Part shown: positions 1 to 8,140 of the stretch, piece by piece
How the letters are laid out: every line of letters starts with the position of its first letter
Position numbering within the stretch: the stretch's first letter is position 1
Assembly: GCA_020636075.1 (NCBI GenBank)
Contig: JACJYO010000016.1
Location: forward strand, 1 to 64,000
From: Lewinellaceae bacterium
Lineage (GTDB): Bacteria; Bacteroidota; Bacteroidia; Chitinophagales; Saprospiraceae
Length of the DNA: 64,000 bases
Direction: 5' to 3'
Program-made: the position numbers and the translations under genes
The notes under the pieces: model-generated
What the model saw: only the letters and a program-made list of their open reading frames with translations
Told to the model about the DNA's origin: nothing
The model's database searches: none

Positions 1-53
1 TTGACTTCCCGCTCAGCCAACCAGTAACCTTCTAACCAGAAACCAGAAACCTT
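1..53. repeat. short repeat-containing intergenic segment at window edge
   Basis: Positions 1-20 match 18 of 20 bases of a segment inside the palindromic element at 23786-23805. Positions 19-59 hold imperfect short tandem units of the type AACCAGAAACC / AACCTTCT. No gene is seen here. The match suggests a dispersed repeat that occurs both in the chromosome and in the island, but only this edge of the copy is visible. Confidence 0.4.
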
Positions 54-824
54 CTAACCCTCCAGCCATTTCCCCAGCCGTTCCTGATACAAGTCGAAGT
101 CGCGCAAATTGCTGTGCCGCCCGCCCGGGATGGTCACAAATTCATCGCCGGGTTTAAGAACGGTTTTCAGGCGGGCGGCCGATTTGTAAGGCACCACCCG
201 GTCGGCGGTGCCGTGAAAAATTAGGATGGGTAATGTTGATTGCGCCAGATGCCAGTCGTTGGGGAATTTGAATGCCGGTGGAAAAGGTAGGCTGGACAGG
301 CCAATCAAACTGGCTGTCAGGCCGGCAATGCTGTCGTAGGGTGTTTCCAACAGGACCAATTTTGCCGGAACCTGTGCCGCCAGGTAAGCGGCAATACCGG
401 TGCCGAGCGAAGCGCCGTAGAGCACAATTTGCTCGGCAGGATAAGTTTCCCGCAACCATTCGTAAACCTGCAGGGCATCCTGATAGTACAGGTTTTCATC
501 CGGCGCACCGCTGCTTTTGCCATAACCCCGGTATTCGAGGGCGACAAAATCGTAGCCGCGACTGGTAAAATCCTGGTATTTTTTTCCCCAATGCTGGAGG
601 TTGTACCGGTTGCCGTGGAAGAAGAGCACAACACCGCGGCGCACTTTTTTTTCTGTAAAAAAATGCAGCAGATTGAGGCGGACACCGTCGGGGGTGTCCA
701 GAAAAATTTCGTCGAATGGCTGCGAAAATTTAAACGTATAGTCGGCCCCAAGCCGGGTGGGCCGGAACAGCATGGATTGTTGCAGGTAGGTCGACAAGGC
801 ATTAAGCCATCCGGTTACAGGCAT
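54..824 (-). CDS. alpha/beta hydrolase (serine aminopeptidase-like)
   Basis: This 256-residue protein is a single-domain alpha/beta hydrolase of the type often annotated as DUF1749/BAAT-like or 'alpha/beta fold hydrolase'. Visible elements are the oxyanion-region HGN at about residues 70-72, the nucleophile elbow GASLG with Ser139, the acid loop HGTADRVVP with Asp208, and a C-terminal GGRHSN with His237, so the catalytic triad looks complete. A hydrophobic stretch near residues 7-20 could be a membrane anchor. It starts 3 bases downstream of the MazG-like gene's stop codon, so the two are probably co-transcribed. The substrate cannot be told from the sequence; esters or acyl-peptides are usual for the fold. 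Confidence 0.85.
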   Translation of the reverse strand: MPVTGWLNALSTYLQQSMLFRPTRLGADYTFKFSQPFDEIFLDTPDGVRLNLLHFFTEKKVRRGVVLFFHGNRYNLQHWGKKYQDFTSRGYDFVALEYRGYGKSSGAPDENLYYQDALQVYEWLRETYPAEQIVLYGASLGTGIAAYLAAQVPAKLVLLETPYDSIAGLTASLIGLSSLPFPPAFKFPNDWHLAQSTLPILIFHGTADRVVPYKSAARLKTVLKPGDEFVTIPGGRHSNLRDFDLYQERLGKWLEG

Positions 825-827
825 AGA

Positions 828-1166
828 TTAGCGCAGTTTGGGGTTGGTGGCATGCCGCTGGGCATCCCGGGTGGTTTTTTTATCCAGGTTTTTTTGAAGG
901 GCTTCGGTCAGGTCGACGCCGGTTTGGTTTGCCAGGCAGATGAGCACAAACAGCACATCGGCCATTTCATCGGCCAAATCTTCCCGGGCGCTGGCTGCCA
1001 ATTCGGGCGTTTTGAACGATTGCTCCCCGTAAAGCCGGGCCAGCAGGCGGGACACCTCGCCCACTTCTTCCATCAGGATAGCATTGTTCGTCAGCTCCGA
1101 GTAATATTTCACGCCAATGGTTTGGATCCAGTGGTCTATGGTTTGTTGCGCTTCTTTTATGGTCAT
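828..1166 (-). CDS. MazG-like nucleotide pyrophosphohydrolase
   Basis: This 112-residue, all-helical protein belongs to the MazG-like/dCTPase-like superfamily, which hydrolyses nucleoside triphosphates to monophosphates and pyrophosphate and is thought to clean the nucleotide pool. It shows the metal-binding EExxE (Glu33, Glu34, Glu37) and the second ExxD (Glu67, Asp70) in EDLADEMADVLF, the four-acid arrangement of the family. The length fits a single-domain house-cleaning type rather than full two-domain MazG. It is the first gene of a two-gene unit with the hydrolase that follows it. The exact nucleotide preference is not readable. Confidence 0.88.
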   Translation of the reverse strand: MTIKEAQQTIDHWIQTIGVKYYSELTNNAILMEEVGEVSRLLARLYGEQSFKTPELAASAREDLADEMADVLFVLICLANQTGVDLTEALQKNLDKKTTRDAQRHATNPKLR

Positions 1167-1183
1167 GTTTGTTTTTTTGATTT

Positions 1184-1262
1184 ACCACGGAGACATGGAG
1201 TACACGGAGTTTTTTTTACCGCCAAAGGCGGCAAAATTCCGTGTCCTCCGAGTCTCCGTGGT
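1184..1262. repeat. nested palindromic repeat (REP-like)
   Basis: ACCACGGAGAC at 1184-1194 pairs perfectly with 1252-1262. Inside it ACACGGA (1202-1208) pairs with TCCGTGT (1238-1244), and CCGCC (1219-1223) pairs with GGCGG (1227-1231). The result is a long, multi-stem cruciform in the gap between the radical SAM and MazG-like genes. Short 'CCACGGAGACACGGAG'-type repeats are, to my recollection, widespread in Bacteroidota intergenic regions; that point is memory and not checked here. It could also act as a transcript-end or mRNA-stability structure. Confidence 0.6.
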
Positions 1263-1292
1263 GCATAAAACAACTTGCACAAAGGACGAAAA

Positions 1293-2315
1293 CTACGCCC
1301 AAACTTTACAGCCCTCCGTGCAATTCGTGCAGATATCAATAGCACTGCGGCCTTTCAGAATTTGCCGGCGAAAATTCCGGTAGTGTTCATTTTGCCAGAT
1401 CTCCCGGAAAGGTGCCGTTTTCAGATCACCCATTCGATGCGCTGCATCTTTATCGAAGCAACAGGGCACCACGAGTCCATCCCAGGTGACCACACAGGCA
1501 TGCCAGAGTTTCCAGCAATGGTTGTGCAGGTTGTGCCGGGTTGCCCAGGTGCCATCGGGTAGTTGGCGGTAGCGGGCGTAACGGTCCTGCAGCGGGATCA
1601 GGGGGTTGCCATGTTGGTAATCGTACACTTGCGCGGTTTTAAGTTGGACGGCGTCGACACCGATTTCTTTTGCCAGGCGGTGCAGGTCTTCGATTTGGTG
1701 TTCGTTTGGTCGAACGACCAAAAACTGGAAAATGATATGCGGATGCTTCGATTTGAGCCGGCGCTTCCAGGCCACTACATTCCGCGCGCCTTGCAGTACC
1801 TGTTCGAGTTGGCCGCCTATGCGGTATTGGGCGTAGGTTTCCTGGGTGGTGCCGTCGACGGAAATGATCAGTCGGTCGAGGCCTGATTCTACAGTTTGGC
1901 GGGCGCGGGCGTCGTCGAGAAAATGGCCATTCGTGCTGGTGACGGTGTACAACTTGCGTTCGTGGGCGTAGCGCACCATGTCGAGAAACTGTGGGTGGAT
2001 GTACGGCTCGCCCTGGAAATAAAAGTAGAGGTACAGCAGTTCGCGGTGCAGTTCATCCACAACACGACGAAAGAAATCGGTTTTCAAATTCCCTGTGTTG
2101 CGGGTAAAGGCGCGCAGGCCAGAGGGGCATTCGGGACAGCGTAGGTTGCATGCCGTGGTGGGCTCGATGCTGAGCATGACGGGCAGGCCCCATTGGACGG
2201 GTTTCCGTACCAGCCTGGTGCAGTAATAGGAGGCTAGCACCTTCGCGAAGTTCCAGCCGCGCCGGAGGGTCATTTTTTTTAAAAAATTCAGGCTATCGTT
2301 CCAAGAACTGTTCAT
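1293..2315 (-). CDS. radical SAM/SPASM-domain protein
   Basis: This 340-residue protein has the radical SAM cluster motif CNLRCPEC (Cys56, Cys60, Cys63) after a hydrophobic strand, which binds the 4Fe-4S cluster that cleaves S-adenosylmethionine. The C-terminal quarter is Cys-rich: CWKLWHAC, then VVPCCFDKD, then CTNCTEGC at about residues 267-336. This is the SPASM pattern for auxiliary iron-sulphur clusters, as in peptide- or cofactor-modifying enzymes. SPASM proteins often act on ribosomally made peptides, but no precursor peptide gene or transporter is beside it, so the substrate is unknown. It stands alone, with a REP-like palindrome downstream. Confidence 0.88.
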   Translation of the reverse strand: MNSSWNDSLNFLKKMTLRRGWNFAKVLASYYCTRLVRKPVQWGLPVMLSIEPTTACNLRCPECPSGLRAFTRNTGNLKTDFFRRVVDELHRELLYLYFYFQGEPYIHPQFLDMVRYAHERKLYTVTSTNGHFLDDARARQTVESGLDRLIISVDGTTQETYAQYRIGGQLEQVLQGARNVVAWKRRLKSKHPHIIFQFLVVRPNEHQIEDLHRLAKEIGVDAVQLKTAQVYDYQHGNPLIPLQDRYARYRQLPDGTWATRHNLHNHCWKLWHACVVTWDGLVVPCCFDKDAAHRMGDLKTAPFREIWQNEHYRNFRRQILKGRSAIDICTNCTEGCKVWA

Positions 2316-2499
2316 GGGACAAACATAACAACGACCCGCAGTTGGGGTTCAGAGCGTGTTCAGGTTTTCCTGCCGGAGGCAAAAAGAGCAGATTTTAGTG
2401 GCAGGTGAATCTCGTTTTTAGGTGCATAGCCGGGGTTCTGTGCCTAAAAACAGGTGAAACATGCCGCTAAAAGGTGCCTTTTTGACCCGGTGAGGAAAA

Positions 2500-2536
2500 T
2501 TTGAGCACGCTCTCAACGCAGTTGGCTGTACTTTTG
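2500..2536 (+). promoter_or_regulatory. Bacteroidota-type promoter before PKD protein gene
   Basis: A TACTTTTG box (2529-2536) matches the Bacteroidota -7 consensus TAnnTTTG. A TTTG lies at 2500-2503, about 25 bases upstream, somewhat farther than the usual 19-21. The position means the TTG at 2501 cannot be the start codon of the downstream gene, which favours ATG 2579. Confidence 0.5.
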
Positions 2537-2578
2537 CACAACTTGAGTCGCAATTTTTTTAAAAAACAAGTGCATACG

Positions 2579-3079
2579 ATGGAAAACACAACGAAAACAC
2601 CCGGGAAAAACCGCGAAGTTATTTTGTTGGTCGTGGTGGCGCTGATCGGCGCAGCCGGTCTGCTGGCGCTCCAGTTTGCCCGAAAAACACCTGCAGCACG
2701 CGCCGACGAGCGTTCTATGGTACAGTCGAGTGCTCAGCAAAAAGGCGAGCCGGAGGTAGTGTCGGCGCCCATCCAGCGTATTCCGGGCAACCTGGTGAGC
2801 CGCGACGCGGAATATCCCGAGGTTGGGCAGCCGTTTGAATTTAAAATGGCGAACTTTTCGCAGGGTGCCGTGTACGAAATTGACCCCGGAGATGGCAACG
2901 GGCGCCGGCAGTTTACGAATGGTGTGTTGACGTACACCTATTCAAAATCCGGCAAGTATCAGGTTTCGCTCTATGCCAAATACGAAGGCCAGGAAGTGAA
3001 ACTGCAAACGATCACCAAAAAAGTAGTGGTTCCGCCCAAGCCGGAGAAGGTGGAGATCGTGCCGTTTATTGACAATTGA
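2579..3079 (+). CDS. membrane-anchored PKD-domain protein
   Basis: The product of 166 residues has one hydrophobic segment at about residues 13-35 and a C-terminal region (about 70-150) with the PKD/Ig-like signature: a strand ending in EIDPGDGNGRR, then a turn and the YTYSKSGKYQVSLYA strand. It is probably anchored in the inner membrane with the PKD-like domain outside the cytoplasm, serving as a binding or structural domain. I chose ATG 2579 over the longer TTG-initiated frame at 2501, because a TAnnTTTG promoter box lies between them. No partner gene is obvious. Confidence 0.7.
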   Translation: MENTTKTPGKNREVILLVVVALIGAAGLLALQFARKTPAARADERSMVQSSAQQKGEPEVVSAPIQRIPGNLVSRDAEYPEVGQPFEFKMANFSQGAVYEIDPGDGNGRRQFTNGVLTYTYSKSGKYQVSLYAKYEGQEVKLQTITKKVVVPPKPEKVEIVPFIDN

Positions 3080-3497
3080 AAAAGGCTAACGACTAAGGGG
3101 AGTATAACGGCTAATTGCCTGGCATATCAAACATGATAAAAAAAATATATGCCGGGCAATATTTCCCCGACAAATTTTGTTTTGAGAAAGCCTTTATTTT
3201 AATCCGAATGCCAGCGAAGCGACATCTTTTTTGAATTTTCGCTGTAAACACCTAAACCGATTGTACCCTACATGCATATCAATGAAATCCCCGGCGCGGC
3301 CCCGCGTCGCTTCAAAACCAATTCCAAGGCATTTTTCGGGAAGTGTATTTTACCTGTTGCCGGTAAATCCGAAAAGTGCGACCCTTCCGCATTGTTCCGT
3401 CCGTTTAATTTTCTGCATACACATTGGGCAGGCCTGCCGATTTGAGTAGTTTTGTCGCGTATGCATTCTATCTATTGACATTCAAAACGCAAAACGG
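3080..3497. other. 418-base intergenic region with hairpin and promoter
   Basis: An imperfect hairpin (arms 3114-3127 and 3147-3160, 14 pairs with one wobble, 19-base loop) lies just after the PKD gene and may end its transcript. A good promoter for the ATP-grasp gene sits at 3424-3454 and is listed separately. The short frames here show no credible coding features. Confidence 0.5.
3424..3454 (+). promoter_or_regulatory. promoter of ATP-grasp gene
   Basis: TTG at 3424-3426, a 20-base spacer and TAGTTTTG at 3447-3454 fit the Bacteroidota housekeeping promoter (-33 TTG, -7 TAnnTTTG). Transcription would start near 3460, leaving a leader of about 38 bases before ATG 3498. Confidence 0.65.
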
Positions 3498-4526
3498 ATG
3501 AAGAAAATCGGAATTTTACATGGCAAGGAAAGTACGTTCCCGGAGGCTTTTGTGGCACGAATCAACGCCAAGGGCGTCAAAGGTGTTGAGGCTGAACCTA
3601 CCCTGGTTAGCGAAGTTATGCAGGGAGAGCCTACGCCCTATGCTGTCATGATCGACCGGATCAGTCAGGACGTGCCATTTTACCGGGCTTATCTGAAAAA
3701 CGCCGCGCTGAACGGAACGGCAGTGCTGAACAACCCGTTCTGGTGGAGCGCCGACGAGAAATATTTTAACAACTGCCTGGCCACTAAAATCGGCATGCCC
3801 GTCCCCCGCACGGTGCTGTTGCCGTCCAAGCAAATGCCGCCGGATACCAGTGCGCAGAGTTTCCGCAACCTGAAATACCCGCTGGAGTGGGAAAATATGA
3901 TCGAATACCTGGGTGGTTTTCCCCTGTTTATGAAACCGCACTCAGGTGGCGGCTGGAAGAACGTGTACAAAGTCAACAACTTTGATGAGTTTTTTGAAGC
4001 TTATAATGAAACAGGCGACCTGGTTATGCTGCTACAGGAAGCCATTGAGTTTGACGGATATTTCCGCTGCTATTGCCTGGGTGGCAAATATGTCCGGATC
4101 ATGGACTATGAGCCCCGCAACCCGCACCACCTGCGCTATGTAGCCGATCATAAAGTCTCGAAAGCACTGCGTGCCGAAATGCACGATTACGTTTTGCGCA
4201 TCAACCACGCGCTGGGTTACGATTTTAACACGGTTGAGTTTGCTATCCGCGATGGTATCCCTTATGCCATTGATTTCTGCAATCCGGCGCCTGATGCCGA
4301 TGTGCATTCCGTTGGTGAAGAAAACTTCGAATGGGTGGTAGAAAACGCTGCAAACATGGCTATCGAGCGGGCCTTAGCGCATAAAGATGGCGCCGATAAT
4401 TTGACCTGGGGGAGTTATGTAAGTGGAGCAGCGCAAGGTCGCCTGCCGGTCATTTCAGGGAAAAACCCTACCCCGGCAACGGTAAAAAAGGCCTCTGGGA
4501 AGGCCTCAAAAGTTAAAAAAGCATAA
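3498..4526 (+). CDS. ATP-grasp domain protein
   Basis: The 342-residue protein has an ATP-grasp architecture: an N-terminal Rossmann-like part (KKIGILHGKE...), a central lid with the glycine-rich FMKPHSGGGWKNV, and the C-terminal metal/ATP-binding part NTVEFAIRDGIPYAIDFCNPAPD, where Glu, Asp and Asn supply magnesium ligands. Such enzymes ligate a carboxylate to an amine or thiol by way of an acyl-phosphate. It resembles RimK/YheC-like single-enzyme ligases more than biosynthetic carbamoyl synthetases. The last 25 residues are Lys/Ala/Ser-rich and look disordered. The substrate is unknown. A strong terminator follows the gene, which is apparently monocistronic. Confidence 0.78.
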   Translation: MKKIGILHGKESTFPEAFVARINAKGVKGVEAEPTLVSEVMQGEPTPYAVMIDRISQDVPFYRAYLKNAALNGTAVLNNPFWWSADEKYFNNCLATKIGMPVPRTVLLPSKQMPPDTSAQSFRNLKYPLEWENMIEYLGGFPLFMKPHSGGGWKNVYKVNNFDEFFEAYNETGDLVMLLQEAIEFDGYFRCYCLGGKYVRIMDYEPRNPHHLRYVADHKVSKALRAEMHDYVLRINHALGYDFNTVEFAIRDGIPYAIDFCNPAPDADVHSVGEENFEWVVENAANMAIERALAHKDGADNLTWGSYVSGAAQGRLPVISGKNPTPATVKKASGKASKVKKA

Positions 4527-4556
4527 GAACTGCTTTTTGGCACGTCGTTTGGAAAT

Positions 4557-4593
4557 ATACCTGCAAGTAACAATAATCACTTGCAGGTATTTT
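4557..4593 (+). terminator. rho-independent terminator after ATP-grasp gene
   Basis: A perfect 12-base-pair stem (4557-4568 with 4579-4590) has a 10-base loop and is followed by a short T run. It lies 30 bases after the ATP-grasp stop codon. Confidence 0.75.
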
Positions 4594-4683
4594 AATCCAA
4601 GCGGCAAATCTTCCAACCTGCGCAATAAATGAGAAAGAAGCCGCCTCAAATACACACACCAAAACCAAAACCGATCCATTACA

Positions 4684-5355
4684 ATGAAATCAATCTTCTT
4701 AATCCCGGTCTTTTTATTCGCGCTTATTAACCTCACCGCAGGCCAAGCTGCCGCCGTGAGCACCTCAAACGACAGCGCTGAACCTACGTTCCAGGACTTT
4801 CTGGCTCAGTTTCCGAAAGCCAGTTTGCCATACACCTTCGATGCAGAAGTGCTCCAGAACCAACTGGAAAACCGCACCTCGGCTCCGAAAGCCACACGGC
4901 TGGCCTGGGACTACTACCAGTTTTTGCCTACGCTTGAAGAAAGCGCTCGCTACAGCCGCATGCCGGTTTATCCGGAGCCAGTAGCTGCTTTCGAAACGGC
5001 TGACAACTACGCCGTGCTGTACAATACTGGTCGCGCATTCACCAAAAATTTGAAAAGCTACCATATCGCTGTTTTCGATAAAGCCGGCAACCACATCGCT
5101 ACCAACTTTGTAGCCGGTGTTAACCCGGGCACTTTGACCGTTGCTACGATCGATGAAAACCTGCGCGCTGTCGTTCAGGCATACATGATCAACTGGGCAA
5201 AGGACTATACCGAAAACGGTCCTGAAGGCAACTCGATCAACAGCATGACTTCTGCCGGTCGGCAGGTAATGTTGCTCACTTCGGGTGGTATGGTAGAGCA
5301 GGTCAACTGGGCCTACAAAACCGACGGCATGTCTGCCTCTGCTTCTGCTAAATAA
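4684..5355 (+). CDS. exported protein, paralogue A of a tandem pair
   Basis: This 223-residue protein begins with a signal peptide (MKSIFLIPVFLFALINLTAG, cut probably near residues 20-25). The mature part shares its whole length with the next gene's product: both contain F-Q-x-F-L-x-Q-F-P-K-A near the start, a P-x-Y-x-E-P-V-A segment, S-Y-H-I-A-V-F-D-K in the middle and N-W-A near the end. I do not recognise the family. It is predicted to be exported or periplasmic, with no sorting domain and no lipobox. A strong terminator directly after it separates its transcript from the second copy. Confidence 0.7.
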   Translation: MKSIFLIPVFLFALINLTAGQAAAVSTSNDSAEPTFQDFLAQFPKASLPYTFDAEVLQNQLENRTSAPKATRLAWDYYQFLPTLEESARYSRMPVYPEPVAAFETADNYAVLYNTGRAFTKNLKSYHIAVFDKAGNHIATNFVAGVNPGTLTVATIDENLRAVVQAYMINWAKDYTENGPEGNSINSMTSAGRQVMLLTSGGMVEQVNWAYKTDGMSASASAK

Positions 5356-5381
5356 ACAATACCATGCAGGTCAACCTGCGA

Positions 5382-5421
5382 CCCCCCGTCCGGCTGCGGC
5401 TTCTCCGGACGGGGGTTTTTT
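5382..5421 (+). terminator. strong rho-independent terminator
   Basis: An 11-base-pair GC-rich stem (CCCCCGTCCGG at 5383-5393 with its complement at 5405-5415) is followed by a run of T to 5421. It ends the transcript of paralogue A. Confidence 0.9.
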
Positions 5422-5701
5422 GTTTGGTGCGCGTTAAAAAATCAATGCGCGTACTACTGGGTATATGCGATCCGTTTGTTTTAAGCAATCTAATGATCCC
5501 GCCATTTTATTATGTGATTGCCTGGTTTTTGAATCTTTTCTTTTATAACGCATCACCAGAGGCCATTTCAAAAATGGCGCTGGTACTGAAACGGATGACT
5601 GACGGACGAAGGCAAGTCAATTTTTTGCAGGCATAGTGGTTCTATGGTAAAAAAAATACGAGGACGTATTCGGACTTCAGACGCCGTTTCAGCCCAGCAG
5701 G
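5422..5701. other. intergenic region between the tandem paralogues
   Basis: Together with the terminator this makes a 380-base gap. Short open frames exist but have no start signal, conserved motif or composition that I could support as a gene. The promoter of the second paralogue lies at its right end. Confidence 0.5.
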
Positions 5702-5709
5702 TATTTTTG
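5702..5709 (+). promoter_or_regulatory. -7 promoter box that fixes the start of paralogue B
   Basis: TATTTTTG (TAnnTTTG) at 5702-5709 is only 2 bases before the first possible ATG (5712). A transcript starting about 6 bases further on would not include that codon, so ATG 5736 is the more likely start. No clear -33 TTG is visible. Confidence 0.5.
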
Positions 5710-5735
5710 AGATGGCCTCCAAAAAAACCTTATTT

Positions 5736-6464
5736 ATGAAAAACATGATTTTGGGTATTGCGGCCTTGCTCATCCTTGGCCTACTCGTCGCATTTTCTAT
5801 TCTTCCCGGTGAAAGTTCAACGGCTGACACACCTGCAAATGACAAATTCCAAACGTTTTTGAAACAGTTTCCCAAAGCAACCCTGCCCTATGCCATTTCA
5901 AAGGAACAGATGCTGGAGCAACTACAAGAGGCAACGCAGCCTGTTGACGATGAATCTGCTAACATTAAGGATCATGCTCCAATTAAAATTGTCGAGGATC
6001 CCGACCGGTTTATTTCTTCCAATCGCCTCGAATATGTGAGTCGCGTGCCGACCTACAAGGAGCCGGTAGCGCAATTCGCAACGAAACAGCACCATGCTGT
6101 TATTTATGTGGTGTCGCAGGGATTTGGCCGGCCTTTCCGGTCGTACCATATTGCTGTTTTTGATAAAACCGGGAAGCGCCTGGCTACGCATAGCCTGGCC
6201 AATGCAGGTCGCTCCTATTTGACTGCTTCCACCATTAATGAAAATCTCGAAGCGGTGTGCTCCATGTACCAGGTGAACTGGGCAAGCGACGTAGACGAAG
6301 TCAGCCTGGAGGAAAACAGCATCACCGGCCTTACGCTGGAACGCTCCGAAAATATTGATCTGACGAAACCCTCGGAAGATGACTTTAACTTGCAGAAACT
6401 AAAGTTGAAACAACCGGAGAAAAAAGAGGAGAAGGTGAAAACGATAGGGGCTGTTTTTAACTAA
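5736..6464 (+). CDS. exported protein, paralogue B of the tandem pair
   Basis: From ATG 5736 the product is 242 residues and starts with a signal peptide or N-terminal anchor (MKNMILGIAALLILGLLVAF). An upstream ATG at 5712 would add eight residues but lies on top of the promoter box. The protein is a clear paralogue of the 4684-5355 product, with the same order of conserved blocks (F-Q-x-F-L-K-Q-F-P-K-A, VSRVPTYKEPVAQF, SYHIAVFDKTGK, NWAS). It has an extra charged tail (residues about 205-242, Lys/Glu-rich). Function is unknown; export to the periplasm or anchoring in the inner membrane is predicted. The transcript ends at the hairpin that follows. Confidence 0.7.
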   Translation: MKNMILGIAALLILGLLVAFSILPGESSTADTPANDKFQTFLKQFPKATLPYAISKEQMLEQLQEATQPVDDESANIKDHAPIKIVEDPDRFISSNRLEYVSRVPTYKEPVAQFATKQHHAVIYVVSQGFGRPFRSYHIAVFDKTGKRLATHSLANAGRSYLTASTINENLEAVCSMYQVNWASDVDEVSLEENSITGLTLERSENIDLTKPSEDDFNLQKLKLKQPEKKEEKVKTIGAVFN

Positions 6465-6485
6465 TTCCCGGCACAAAATTGACCT

Positions 6486-6526
6486 AAACCGCGCAGCTGC
6501 TCACGCCGTTGCGCGGTTTGTTTTTT
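6486..6526 (+). terminator. terminator shared by convergent genes
   Basis: AAACCGCGCA (6486-6495) pairs perfectly with 6510-6519 and is followed by a T run to 6526. It overlaps the last codons of the convergent membrane-protein gene. Confidence 0.8.
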
Positions 6527-7181
6527 CATAAATCCAGCCAAACCAATTTGTCCGGCGAATGATCAGTTCTGCAATGGCCAGGTTGATCAACCAACTGGGC
6601 CAGGCCACCAAACGGTAGGCTGTTTCCGGGTCAATGTTCGAATACAGGGCCAGGCTGAATTGCATAAGCCGGAGCGTGATCGCCGAGAGCGTAAGGGCAT
6701 AACTGCGCAGCATCCAGGCGCCATGCTGGCGAATGTTTTTTTGCCGGATAGCCCGCCAGGCTTTCCAGGTTGACCACCACCACAGGCTGCTCAGCAGTAA
6801 AAAGGAGGCTTGTGCCACCGGGCCACCGTTGGCGTACCAGGCCATAAGCATACCGGCCGGGCCGCATACCAATAATATACTGAAGGCATATAACCGGCCC
6901 ACCCAGCGGTGCAATGCGGGTGTACGGCGCAAAATAGTGCCGGAAAACTGCGTGATACCGGCGGCTAGTACGAGCAGGGCAGGAAAGATGTGCAGATAAA
7001 AAGCGGCTCTGTAGTGCAGCAGGTGAATGATGTGTTGCTTGGTAAGCAAAAAATCAATGTCCAGCCGTCCGGATCGGTATGGCCAAACGATGCTGAACAT
7101 CACCCAGGTAAAAAATGCAACACTGCTTAGGAATAAAAAAGAGGCGAGCAGGCGCCCGGTTGCCAGGGTTTTGATGGGCAT
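6501..7181 (-). CDS. DUF2306-type multipass membrane protein
   Basis: This protein of 226 residues from ATG 7181 (237 if a start at 7214 is used) has about six hydrophobic segments. Conserved-looking features are the HIIHLLHYRAAFYLHI helix, the H-R-W-V-G-R-L-Y motif between the second and third segments, and H-G-A-W-M-L-R-S-Y-A near the fifth. These histidine/arginine motifs are typical of DUF2306 (predicted membrane protein) and hint at a haem or quinone site, but the biochemical role is not known. I prefer the inner ATG because the extra 11 residues (CCVFSKNTSG...) are unlike the rest. Its end overlaps the shared terminator. Confidence 0.72.
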   Translation of the reverse strand: MPIKTLATGRLLASFLFLSSVAFFTWVMFSIVWPYRSGRLDIDFLLTKQHIIHLLHYRAAFYLHIFPALLVLAAGITQFSGTILRRTPALHRWVGRLYAFSILLVCGPAGMLMAWYANGGPVAQASFLLLSSLWWWSTWKAWRAIRQKNIRQHGAWMLRSYALTLSAITLRLMQFSLALYSNIDPETAYRLVAWPSWLINLAIAELIIRRTNWFGWIYEKTNRATA

Positions 7182-7265
7182 TCCAGAAGTATTTTTAGAA
7201 AAAACGCAGCACAATACAGGAAAAGTGCCGGAACCGAGGAATTTCTATGGTAGGCGAGCCGGTGA

Positions 7266-8033
7266 TCAGAATGGCAGATCGCCAAACTCATCTTCTTCGC
7301 TGTGCCAGTCAAAATCCTCATAATCCTCAGGGGAAGGTTGTTCTTCGGTAGCCTCTTCCGGGTCCTGATTGCGATGCTGATCGTAGAAAAACAGCCAGGT
7401 CAGGCTTTCCTCGTCGTCCATCAATTCGCCCCATTGGTCCGCTTGCTCATCAATTTCCCAGGGTGAAAGTTCCGGTTTGTCGGTATCGAGCCATTCGCGG
7501 AGTTCTTCCAGAGGGGAACTGGTTCGGGGGGCGACATCCTGAAATTCGAGGCCATCCTCCCAGGTATCCATATCGTGCTGTACGCAAGCATCCAGTTCAT
7601 CACACCAGCACTGGCCACTCTCACCAAAGGGACAGGATTTTTCAGAGCGCCGGCTGCAAAAGTTGATCATGGCGCCGGATTCGTAATTGTAGGGGATGGA
7701 ATCCTGCTCCAGAATTTCCACCATCACGGTATAGCGTCTACGGGCGGTAAGGCGCGGCGGGCAGTCCCAACTGACCGTCCAGGCGCGCCACAGGTTTTCA
7801 ATGGCGGTGAGCAAGGCGGTGAGTTGTTCCTTGGTGAGGCGTTCGGAAGGTGGAAAAATGCCGGAGGGCAAACCGAACAATTCGTTCAGGTGGGTGTAGC
7901 GCAACTGATAAGCAGGCGCATCCCGTTCATCGTCGTTGTCGAAGGGATGGCGGAAACGGTAGGTGCTGGATGCAGGCGCATTGCGGGTAGCCGTTTCAAG
8001 GTCTGTTAAAAGTTGGGATACGTAACGTTGCAT
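7266..8033 (-). CDS. acidic protein of unknown function with a Cys cluster
   Basis: The 255-residue product (ATG 8033; the frame opens at a TTG four codons earlier) has no signal peptide or membrane segment and is predicted to be cytoplasmic. A cluster FCSRRSEKSC...CWC...C at about residues 124-147 could bind a metal. The last 100 residues are strongly acidic (repeated DWEDG, EEATEEQ, EDYEDFDWHSEEDE). I do not recognise the family. It is divergent from the DUF3089 gene, with about 100 bases between starts, and its end lies close to the upstream end of the membrane-protein gene. Confidence 0.6.
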   Translation of the reverse strand: MQRYVSQLLTDLETATRNAPASSTYRFRHPFDNDDERDAPAYQLRYTHLNELFGLPSGIFPPSERLTKEQLTALLTAIENLWRAWTVSWDCPPRLTARRRYTVMVEILEQDSIPYNYESGAMINFCSRRSEKSCPFGESGQCWCDELDACVQHDMDTWEDGLEFQDVAPRTSSPLEELREWLDTDKPELSPWEIDEQADQWGELMDDEESLTWLFFYDQHRNQDPEEATEEQPSPEDYEDFDWHSEEDEFGDLPF

Positions 8034-8127
8034 GTTCCGCTTCAAAGTTGTGCATTCACCCCGAATTTTCGAAATATTTAACCGAAAAAGAATCGAGGAT
8101 TTTCCGTCTCAACGAATAGCGGCCACT

Positions 8128-8135
8128 TATTTTTG
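8128..8135 (+). promoter_or_regulatory. -7 promoter box of DUF3089 gene
   Basis: TATTTTTG at 8128-8135 matches TAnnTTTG. The predicted transcription start would be at or near the ATG (8141), so the mRNA would be leaderless or nearly so. The -33 element is weak. Confidence 0.4.
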
Positions 8136-8140
8136 TCCGC

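Noticed and set aside
3231..3449. 72-codon frame between the PKD and ATP-grasp genes
   Set aside because: It runs into the ATP-grasp promoter, has no start signal, and its Arg/Pro/Cys-rich translation is typical of non-coding frames.
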